This document shows positions 30,351 to 37,045 of a stretch of DNA of 64,000 nt, piece after piece. The position numbers were made by a program, and so were the translations under genes. The stretch comes from Streptomyces zhihengii (GTDB taxonomy: Bacteria > Actinomycetota > Actinomycetes > Streptomycetales > Streptomycetaceae). The DNA lies in assembly GCF_016919245.1 (NCBI RefSeq), contig NZ_JAFEJA010000001.1, positions 4,913,501-4,977,500 of the forward strand. Reading direction: 5' to 3'. Position 1 is the stretch's first letter, and each line of letters opens with the position of its first letter. Below the pieces are notes generated by a model that saw only the letters and a program-made list of their open reading frames with translations, did no database searches and was not told where the DNA came from.

Positions 30351-30447
30351 GGCCGGCCCCCTGAACCGGCCGGGCTTCTCCGGCAGCCCCGCAGGGCCTC
30401 CTCTGTGCCGGATCACACGGTGGACTGCGTGATCACGGACGACATGA

Positions 30448-31602
30448 TCAGAGGGTGGACTTGAACAGCAGGCGGTTCGGCGTCCCGCTCACGTTGCCGC
30501 CGATCACGTTGGCGGTCGCGTTGTTGATCAGCCAGGTGTTGACGGTGGCGCTGGACGCGTCGCCGTACGTCGCCTTGTAGAGCGCGGCCACCCCGGAGAC
30601 GTGCGGCGACGCCATCGAGGTGCCGCTCATCGAGGTGGAGCCGCCGCCCGCGCGGGCCGAGGTGATGCTCACGCCGGGCGCGTAGATGTCGGCGCAGCCG
30701 CCGTAGTTGCTGAAGCTCGCCTTGCGGTCCGAGGAGTCCGACGCGGCGGCCGTGATGGTTCCCGCCGCGCTGGCCGGCGAGTAGTTGCAGGCGGGCTGGT
30801 TGTCGTTGCCCGCGGCCACGGCCAGGTGCACACCGGAGTTGGCCAGCGCGGTGGCGGCGTTGTTCATCGCCGAGGAGTAGCCGCCGCCGAGCGAGGCGTT
30901 GGCGACCGCGGGCTTCACCGCGTTCTGCCGCACCCAGTCGAAGCCCGCGATGATGCCGGAGTAGGAACCGGAGCCCTGGCAGTCCAGCACCCGCACGCCG
31001 CGGAGCTGCACGCCCTTGGCCACGCCGTAGGTGGTCCCGCCGACGGTCCCCGCGACATGGGTGCCGTGCCCGTTGCAGTCCGCGCCGTTGCCGCCGAAGG
31101 CGTCGAACACGTTCCGCGCCCGGCCGCCGAAGTCCGCGTGCGCGGTGTCGATGCCGGTGTCGATGATGTAGGCGGTCACCCCGGAGCCGTTGCGGGTGTA
31201 GGTGTACGAACCGTCCCGCCCGCTGCGCTGGTCTATGCGGTCCAGGCCCCAGGGGGCGTTGTACTGCGTGGCGGTGGAGACGATCCGCTGGTCCTCCTCG
31301 ATGGAGGCCACCCGCGCGTCGCCGCGCAGCCTGGTGAGCTGAGCGGGCGTCAGATCGGCGGCGAAGCCGTTGATGACGTCCTCGTACACGTGACGGGCCT
31401 TCAGCGAACGGGCCTTGAGCAGGCCCGCCGGGTCGGCGTCCGCCTTGAGGGTGACGATGTAGCGGCCCGCGATCTCCTGCGCGGCGGGGGCCTGGGCGAC
31501 ACCGACGAGCGGGGCGGGGGACTCGGCGGCGGCGACCGCGGGGGTCAGGGCCAGGGCCAGGGGCAGGGCGACGGCGAGGGCGCCGATGTGGGTTCTGCGC
31601 AT
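30448..31602 (-). CDS. Secreted S8 serine protease (subtilisin/proteinase K type)
   Basis: An exported endopeptidase of 384 residues. A signal peptide (MRRTHIGALAVALPLALALT) cut near AVAAA is followed by an inhibitor I9 prodomain (about 45-110; AGRYIVTLK, FAADLTPAQL) and the catalytic domain. The triad is Asp in AYIIDTGID, His in NGHGTHVAGTVGG and Ser in GTSMASPHVSG; the oxyanion Asn is in AAGNDN. Several cysteines (DCNGHG, LDCQGSG, PACNYS, GGCADI) suggest disulfides as in proteinase K. The start is the ATG before the signal peptide. Divergent from a LuxR-type regulator that may control it. Confidence 0.93.
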   Translation of the reverse strand: MRRTHIGALAVALPLALALTPAVAAAESPAPLVGVAQAPAAQEIAGRYIVTLKADADPAGLLKARSLKARHVYEDVINGFAADLTPAQLTRLRGDARVASIEEDQRIVSTATQYNAPWGLDRIDQRSGRDGSYTYTRNGSGVTAYIIDTGIDTAHADFGGRARNVFDAFGGNGADCNGHGTHVAGTVGGTTYGVAKGVQLRGVRVLDCQGSGSYSGIIAGFDWVRQNAVKPAVANASLGGGYSSAMNNAATALANSGVHLAVAAGNDNQPACNYSPASAAGTITAAASDSSDRKASFSNYGGCADIYAPGVSITSARAGGGSTSMSGTSMASPHVSGVAALYKATYGDASSATVNTWLINNATANVIGGNVSGTPNRLLFKSTL

Positions 31603-32030
31603 GGGGAAGCTGACACCTTTCGTGGGGCCGGCCGCGGGGTGCCGGGGCCGGCGGGTGGGGGAGCGCACGGTCCGCCCCGCCGGGCGGTGGGTGGCCGGCC
31701 GGCGGTGTGGGCGGGGCGTGACGCGGAAGGTGGGACAGCACGCTGTGCGGGGGGTGCGCCGGGCACGTGCGGGCGGGGACGAGGCCGCCCGGTGCCCTCC
31801 CGTCCCTCGTGACGGGGGCGTCCGGTGCGCACCGCTCACCGGCCGGGGGGACGGGGTCGCCGTCCGCCGGCGCGGTGGAAGTCGCGGTGCGCGGCGAAAA
31901 CATACTGGGGGTGACGGGAGGTTGACCACGGCCGAATCAGGCGTGACCGATTGCGGTCATCCGCCCCCCTCGGGCCGTCCGCCGCCCCCGGGGCGTGTTC
32001 CGGCCATGGCCAAGGCGCCCCGCGCCGCCC
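31603..32030. other. Divergent intergenic region of protease and LuxR regulator
   Basis: About 430 bases. It is G-rich up to 31880 and lower in GC near 31896-31960, where catactgg and ttgaccacg lie. The latter (TTGACC at 31922) resembles a -35, but no good -10 stands at a proper distance. I see no gene or strong hairpin. Confidence 0.4.
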
Positions 32031-32036
32031 TAGGGT
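32031..32036 (+). promoter_or_regulatory. -10 element, leaderless regulator transcript
   Basis: TAGGGT ends six bases before the ATG at 32043; no Shine-Dalgarno sequence is present. Confidence 0.5.
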
Positions 32037-32042
32037 CGCCCC

Positions 32043-32942
32043 ATGCCGGACAGCGACCCCCACGACCCCGGCCCCCACGACGCGCTCGGGGGCGTGCCCG
32101 AGGAGGTGCGGGCCTGGCTCGTCGCGCACCGGCTCGCCGCCGGTGACGGGCGCCGTGTCGCGACGCCCGAGCGCGCCCTGCACGAACTGGTCGACGAGCA
32201 GCGCCGCCGGCTCGACGCCCTCCACCAGGGGTTCGACGCCTTCGACGACGTCCTGCGCCTGCTGCCCGACCTGCGCCGCACCGGGCGCGAGACGCTGGAG
32301 GCCGAGTTCTACGACGACCGGGTCCGGCTGCGGCAGCGGATGGAGGACCTGGACGCGCTGTGCCGCGACGAACTCCTCGCCATGCGGGCGACGTTCCCCG
32401 CCCCCGAGGTGCTGGAGGCGGGCCTCGCGGACGATCTGCGGTCGCTGGAGCGGGGCGTCGCCATGCTGCTGCTGGTCTCCGCGCGCGCCGCCCGGAGCAC
32501 GGGCGCGGCCCGCTACCTGGCGGCGCTGCTCGACCACGGCGCGCAGATACGCGTCGCCACGACCGTGCCGCTCCACCTGAACGTCGTCGACCGCGCGGTG
32601 ACCGTGATGGCCCTCGGGCCCGCGCCGCTGCGCGGGGAGCGGGCGGAGGACGTGATCCTGCACAGCGCCCGGCTCGCGGACTGCTTCGCCCGCGTCTTCG
32701 ACCACCACTGGAGCACCGCCCGCCCCTACGAGGACGGCGCGGCCTCCGAGGAGTGGTCGCCGCGGGAGCGGGAGGTGCTGGCGCTGCTCGCGGCGGGCGC
32801 CAAGGACGAGGCGATCGCGCGGCGCCTCGGCTGCTCGGAGCGCACCCTCCGCCGCCTCCTCGCCACCCTCGTCGCCCGCCTCGGCGCGGACAGCCGCTTC
32901 GCGGCGGGGGTGCGCGCGGCGCAACTGGGCCTGGTGGACTGA
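32043..32942 (+). CDS. LuxR-type HTH transcriptional regulator
   Basis: A 299-residue DNA-binding regulator. The C-terminal LuxR/GerE domain covers about 240-299 (WSPREREVLALLAAGAKDEA, then IARRLGCSERTLRRLLATL as helix-turn-helix). The N-terminal 230 residues contain helical segments (LDALHQGFDAFDDVLRLLPD) and a region (about 150-225) resembling the sensor domain seen in Streptomyces LuxR proteins near subtilases. No receiver Asp or ATPase motif is visible. Encoded divergently from the S8 protease, a likely target. The start fits the leaderless promoter. Confidence 0.85.
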   Translation: MPDSDPHDPGPHDALGGVPEEVRAWLVAHRLAAGDGRRVATPERALHELVDEQRRRLDALHQGFDAFDDVLRLLPDLRRTGRETLEAEFYDDRVRLRQRMEDLDALCRDELLAMRATFPAPEVLEAGLADDLRSLERGVAMLLLVSARAARSTGAARYLAALLDHGAQIRVATTVPLHLNVVDRAVTVMALGPAPLRGERAEDVILHSARLADCFARVFDHHWSTARPYEDGAASEEWSPREREVLALLAAGAKDEAIARRLGCSERTLRRLLATLVARLGADSRFAAGVRAAQLGLVD

Positions 32943-33020
32943 CCTTCCGGGCCTTCGGCCCGGGTGCGTTCCCGGGCCGGGGCACCCCAGCCCTCCGGGC
33001 CGCCGATGGGCCGGGCAACC

Positions 33021-33440
33021 CAGCCCGTCCGGCGTTTGAGGACACCGCGCGCAGCGTGGTGCCGTGCCCACCGGGCCGCACCGCCCCCGTGCGCGCGACC
33101 GGGTCCGGCGGGGCTCTGCCCCGCGCCCCGCGCCTCAAGCGCCGGCGGGGCTGGAGGCAGCCCGGACGGCGCGTGGCCCCGGGGCCGGGCATCCCAGCCC
33201 GTCCGGCGTTTGAGGACACGGCCGCAGGCCGTGCTGCGACCACCGGGCCCGCGCCCGGTAACGCGCGTTCCCGACGTGCGGCCGGGTGGTCGCCGCACCA
33301 CGCTGCGCGCGGTGTCCTCAAGCGCCGGACGGGCTGGGATGCCGGCTCCCGGCGCGGGGCGTTTCCGACGTGCGGCCGGGTGGTCGCGGCACCACGCTGC
33401 GCGCGGTGTCCTCAAGCGCCGGACGGGCTGGAAGGCACGC
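33021..33440. repeat. Dispersed palindromic intergenic repeats, cluster B
   Basis: The same family as cluster A: cagcccgtccggcgtttgag at 33021 and 33195, inverted arms cgcctcaagcgccggcgggg at 33131 and gtcctcaagcgccggacggg at 33314 and about 33407. Small hairpins ccgcgcgcagcgtggtg and cacggccgcaggccgtg flank them. A ~90-base segment (ttccgacgtgcggccgggtggtcgc and so on) is itself present twice, at about 33267 and 33361. Confidence 0.85.
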
Positions 33441-33720
33441 GCTCGGAGTCGTGCCCCAAGCGCCGGACGGGCTGGGAAGGCACGCGCCCGGCACGGGGCA
33501 CCCACGCGCCGGACGGGCCGGAAGAGCCCGCTCCTGGCACGGGGCACCCACGCGCCGGACGGGCTGGAAGAGCCCGCTCCTGGCACGGGGCACCCACGCG
33601 CCGGACGGGCCGGAAGAGCCCGCTCCCGGCACGGGGCACCCACGCGCCGGACGGGCCGGAAGAGCCCGCGCCCGGCACGGGGCACACAAGTGCCGGACGG
33701 GCTGAAAAGGCCCGCAAGCG
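33417..33720. repeat. 46-bp tandem array
   Basis: Units starting cgccggacggg(c/g) lie at 33461, 33507, 33553, 33599, 33645 and 33691, exactly 46 bases apart, with a 44-base unit before them at 33417. The core is cgccggacggg(c/t)(c/t)gg, a spacer gaagagcccgctc, then tggcacggggcacccacg. The core is the arm of the dispersed repeats beside it. Not a CRISPR: whole units are repeated without variable spacers. Confidence 0.9.
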
Positions 33721-33876
33721 CCCCCGCGAGCCCCCGCCCCGAGGGAAAGTTCGTGAACTTCTTCACAAGGATTTCGGTCCCCATGACCCCCTAGCACCCC
33801 CGAAACCCCCTCCCTCCGCCCCCGTTGGGCTTCGGAACAGGGACCGCAGGTGCTCGTGGGGGCATCGGCCGAGTGG

Positions 33877-33903
33877 GCGAAGGGCCCGCGGCGGGCCCTT
33901 CGC
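33877..33903. terminator. Perfect hairpin in the repeat-to-ndh gap
   Basis: An 11-base stem gcgaagggccc (33877-33887) with its complement at 33893-33903 and a 5-base loop. No gene lies directly before it on the plus strand; 33721-33876 holds nothing I recognise. A perfect palindrome ggtcatgacc is at 33970-33979. Confidence 0.5.
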
Positions 33904-34023
33904 GGAGGCTTGCGGGCCAGCTCACGAGGGGTGAACAACGTCCTCCCCCACCTCGGGGTTCCCGGGGTGGGTCATGACCTGGGTCACGTGGGCGGCGGAG
34001 TGTAGCAGAGGTGGCCCACAACC

Positions 34024-34041
34024 TTGTGAAGGGGCTCACGA
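34024..34041. promoter_or_regulatory. Rex-type (ROP) operator
   Basis: TTGTGAA-gggg-CTCACGA matches the Rex operator consensus TTGTGAA-N4-TTCACAA at 7 of 7 and 5 of 7 arm positions. Rex is the NADH/NAD+ sensing repressor of respiratory genes. The site lies 35-52 bases upstream of the ndh start and about 20 bases upstream of its likely -10. Confidence 0.6.
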
Positions 34042-34062
34042 GCACCCCCTCGGGGTGGGGTG

Positions 34063-34068
34063 GATACT
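34063..34068 (+). promoter_or_regulatory. Possible -10 of ndh, leaderless
   Basis: GATACT (one change from TATACT) ends 7 bases before the ATG at 34076. The start codon has no Shine-Dalgarno sequence. Confidence 0.4.
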
Positions 34069-34075
34069 CGATGGC

Positions 34076-35464
34076 ATGAGCACCACGGAGCGTCCCAGGA
34101 TCCTCGTTGTAGGCGGTGGGTACGTAGGCCTGTACGCGGCACGTCGCATCCTGAAGAAGATGCGCTACGGCGAAGCGACCGTCACGGTCGTCGACCCGCG
34201 CTCGTACATGACGTACCAGCCCTTCCTCCCCGAAGCTGCCGCCGGCAGCATCTCGCCTCGGCATGTCGTCGTCCCGCTGCGGCGCGTGCTGCCCAAGGCT
34301 GAGGTGCTCACCGGCCGGGTCACGACCATCGACCAGGACCGCAAGGTCGCCACCGTCGCGCCGCTGGTCGGCGAGGCGTACGAGCTGCCCTTCGACTACC
34401 TGGTGATCGCGCTCGGCGCCATCTCCCGCACCTTCCCGATCCCCGGCCTCGCCGAGCAGGGCATCGGCATGAAGGGCATCGAGGAGGCCATCGGGCTGCG
34501 CAACCACGTGCTGGAGCAGCTCGACAAGGCCGACTCGACGACCGACGAGGAAGTCCGCCGCAAGGCGCTCACCTTCGTCTTCGTGGGCGGCGGCTTCGCC
34601 GGTGCCGAGACCATCGGCGAGGTGGAGGACCTGGCCCGCGACGCGGCCAAGTACTACACCAACGTCAAGCGCGAGGACATGCGCTTCGTCCTCGTCGACG
34701 CCGCCGACAAGATCCTCCCCGAGGTCGGTCCGAAGCTCGGCAAGTACGGCAAGGAGCACCTGGAGGGCCGTGGGGTCGAGGTCTACCTCTCCACCTCCAT
34801 GGACTCCTGCGTCGACGGCCACGTGGTGCTGAAGAACGGCCTGGAGGTCGACTCCAACACCATCGTGTGGACCGCCGGTGTGAAGCCGAACCCGGCGCTG
34901 GCGCGCTACGGCATCCCGCTCGGCCCCCGCGGCCACGTGGACTGCAACGAGAAGCTCCAGGTCAACGGCACGGACTACATCTGGGCCGCCGGCGACAACG
35001 CCCAGGTGCCGGACATGGCCCTGCGCAAGGCCGGTGTCGAGAACGCCTGGTGCCCGCCGAACGCCCAGCACGCGCTGCGTCAGTCGAAGGTCCTCGGCGA
35101 CAACGTGATCTCCGGGATGCGCGGCTTCCCGCAGAAGACCTACGAGCACGCCAACAAGGGCGCGGTCGCCGGTCTCGGCCTGCACAAGGGCGTCGCGATG
35201 ATCGTCGTCGGCAAGATGAAGATCAAGCTCAAGGGCCGTCTCGCCTGGTACATGCACCGCGCGTACCACGGCATGGCCATGCCGACCTGGAACCGCAAGA
35301 TCCGTGTCTTCGCGGACTGGACGCTGGCGATGTTCCTCAAGCGCGAGGTCGTCTCCCTCGGTGCGATGGAGACGCCGCGCGAGGAGTTCTACGAGGCCGC
35401 CAAGCCGACCCCGCCGCCGGCCGCGGCGGTGAAGCCGGAGGCCGAGAAGGCCAAGGCGTCCTAG
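34076..35464 (+). CDS. ndh: Type II NADH dehydrogenase
   Basis: Non-proton-pumping NADH:menaquinone oxidoreductase on the inner face of the membrane, 462 residues. FAD-binding ILVVGGGYVGLYAARRI at the N-terminus; a second Rossmann fold TFVFVGGGFAGAETIGEV at about 164-180 binds NADH; the quinone-site motif WCPPNAQHALRQ follows. Near 355-400 an amphipathic, basic stretch (KMKIKLKGRLAWYMHRAYHG) should dip into the bilayer. The C-terminal Pro/Ala/Lys tail is unusual but common in the genus. The start at 34076 is chosen because the FAD motif begins at once; ATG 34071 is out of frame. Likely Rex-controlled. Confidence 0.92.
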   Translation: MSTTERPRILVVGGGYVGLYAARRILKKMRYGEATVTVVDPRSYMTYQPFLPEAAAGSISPRHVVVPLRRVLPKAEVLTGRVTTIDQDRKVATVAPLVGEAYELPFDYLVIALGAISRTFPIPGLAEQGIGMKGIEEAIGLRNHVLEQLDKADSTTDEEVRRKALTFVFVGGGFAGAETIGEVEDLARDAAKYYTNVKREDMRFVLVDAADKILPEVGPKLGKYGKEHLEGRGVEVYLSTSMDSCVDGHVVLKNGLEVDSNTIVWTAGVKPNPALARYGIPLGPRGHVDCNEKLQVNGTDYIWAAGDNAQVPDMALRKAGVENAWCPPNAQHALRQSKVLGDNVISGMRGFPQKTYEHANKGAVAGLGLHKGVAMIVVGKMKIKLKGRLAWYMHRAYHGMAMPTWNRKIRVFADWTLAMFLKREVVSLGAMETPREEFYEAAKPTPPPAAAVKPEAEKAKAS

Positions 35465-35472
35465 GACACCGC

Positions 35473-35520
35473 ACGCCGAAGGGCCGCCCGCCATCCGTGG
35501 TGCGGGCGGCCCTTCGGCGT
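35473..35520 (+). terminator. Strong hairpin after ndh
   Basis: A perfect 19-base stem, 35473-35491 with 35502-35520, just after the stop codon. Confidence 0.9.
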
Positions 35521-35676
35521 GCCCGGGCACCCGCGCCCGGCTCCGTGGGAGGCCGCGGGGGCTTTGCCCGCACATTACGTGGCACGGGAAGCACGCGGGG
35601 TGGTCACCCTGTTGTCGGTAGTGCGCGTTTCGCGAGAGAGCGTTTCGTGGGAACCACCGTCACGGAGGTGTGTGCC

Positions 35677-36972
35677 ATGGCCGATGCCGCGCTGCGGCTG
35701 ACCACTCTTGCCGGGGAGCTGCTGGGGTCCCCGTTCCCGGTCCGGATCCGGGCCTGGGACGGCAGCGAGTCCGGGCCGCCGGGCGGTCCCGTCCTCGTCG
35801 TGCGCCACCGGCGGGCGCTGCGCAGGCTGCTGTGGCGGCCCGGCGAGCTGGGCCTCGCCCGGGCCTGGGTCGCCGGGGAGATCGACGTGGACGGCGACCT
35901 GTACACGGCGCTCGACCGCCTCGCCGGCATCCTGTGGGAACGCGGCCCGGCCGGCCCCGGCACGCCGCTCCGCCCGCTGCGCGACCCGCGCCTGCGGGCC
36001 GCGGCCCGGGGCCTGCTCTCGCTGGGCGGCCCGCTGCCGCCGCCCCCGCCGCCCGCCGAGGAGTCGCGCCGCCGCCCCGGCTCCCGGCACACCAGGGGCC
36101 GCGACAGACGGGCCATCAGCCACCACTACGACGTGGGCAACGACTTCTACGGGCTGGTGCTCGGTCCGTCCATGGTCTACTCGTGCGCCTACTTCGACGA
36201 GGCCGGCGGCACCCTGGAGGACGCCCAGCGGGACAAGCTCGACCTGGTGTGCCGCAAGCTCGCCCTGAAGGAGGGCGACCGGCTGCTGGACGTCGGCTGC
36301 GGCTGGGGCTCCATGGCCGTGCACGCGGCCCGCGAGTACGGCGCCCGGGTCACCGGGATCACCCTCTCCCGCGAACAGGCCGCCTGGGCCCGCAAGCGGG
36401 TCGCCGACGAGGGCCTGACGGACCGGGTCGAGATCCGCGTCCAGGACTACCGGGACGTGTCCGACGGCCCGTACGACGCGATCTCCTCGATCGGCATGGC
36501 GGAGCACGTCGGCCAGGTGCGCTACCGCGAGTACGCGGACCTGCTGCTGTCGCTGCTGGTGCCGGGCGGCCGGCTGCTCAACCACCAGATCGCCCGCCGT
36601 CCCGAGCCGGACGAATCGGCGTACGAGCTGGACGCGTTCATCGACCGCTACGTCTTCCCCGACGGGGAGCTCTCGCCGCTCGGCCGCACGGTCGCCGCGC
36701 TGGAGGACGCCGGCTTCGAGGTCCGGGACGTGGAGGCGATCCGCGAGCACTACGCGCGCACCCTGCGCGCCTGGGTGGGCAACCTGGAGGCCGCCTGGCC
36801 CGGTGCCGTGCGGCTGGTCTCGCCCGGCCGGGCGCGGGTGTGGCGGCTCTACATGGCGGCGTCGGCCGTCGCCTTCGAGCGCAACCACATCGGGGTCAAC
36901 CAGATCCTCGCCGTCCGCACCGCCGCCTCGGGGGCCTCCGGGATGCGGGCGCGGACCCGCGACTGGAGGTAG
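35677..36972 (+). CDS. Cyclopropane-fatty-acid synthase-like SAM methyltransferase
   Basis: A 431-residue class I methyltransferase of the CFA synthase family, which methylenates or methylates phospholipid acyl chains. GGAGG lies 8 bases upstream of the ATG. The N-terminal domain (1-130) resembles the lipid-binding part of actinobacterial CFA-like proteins, followed by a Pro-rich hinge (PPPPPPAEESRRRPGSRHTR). HHYDVGNDFYGLVLGPSMVY matches the family core; SAM motif I is LLDVGCGWGSMA, and the MAEHVGQVRYREY loop holds the active-site Glu/His. Upstream direct repeats cgtttcg near 35628 and 35641 may be promoter elements. Confidence 0.9.
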   Translation: MADAALRLTTLAGELLGSPFPVRIRAWDGSESGPPGGPVLVVRHRRALRRLLWRPGELGLARAWVAGEIDVDGDLYTALDRLAGILWERGPAGPGTPLRPLRDPRLRAAARGLLSLGGPLPPPPPPAEESRRRPGSRHTRGRDRRAISHHYDVGNDFYGLVLGPSMVYSCAYFDEAGGTLEDAQRDKLDLVCRKLALKEGDRLLDVGCGWGSMAVHAAREYGARVTGITLSREQAAWARKRVADEGLTDRVEIRVQDYRDVSDGPYDAISSIGMAEHVGQVRYREYADLLLSLLVPGGRLLNHQIARRPEPDESAYELDAFIDRYVFPDGELSPLGRTVAALEDAGFEVRDVEAIREHYARTLRAWVGNLEAAWPGAVRLVSPGRARVWRLYMAASAVAFERNHIGVNQILAVRTAASGASGMRARTRDWR

Positions 36973-36983
36973 CGCGGAGGCAC

Positions 36984-37027
36984 GACAGGGGTGTGCCCCC
37001 GGCCGGAGCCGGGGGCACACCCCTGTC
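36984..37027. terminator. Bidirectional hairpin between convergent genes
   Basis: A perfect 20-base stem (36984-37003 with 37008-37027) with a 4-base loop, centred between the methyltransferase and the ABC permease stop codons. Confidence 0.92.
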
Positions 37028-37045
37028 CGTCCGCCCTCGGGGCGG

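Noticed and set aside
31603..31929. N-terminal extension of the S8 protease
   Set aside because: The frame stays open to 31929, but a normal signal peptide begins at 31602; the extra part is Arg/Pro-rich and not consistent with export.
33417..33720. CRISPR array
   Set aside because: Units repeat as a whole at 46-bp spacing; there are no variable spacers between conserved repeats and no cas gene nearby.
34071..34073. ATG at 34071 as ndh start
   Set aside because: It is out of frame with the FAD-binding motif; the ATG at 34076 is in frame.
36984..37027. Transposon end or attachment site from a 20-bp perfect inverted repeat
   Set aside because: It lies exactly between two convergent stops with a 4-base loop, as a bidirectional terminator would; no mobile gene is near.
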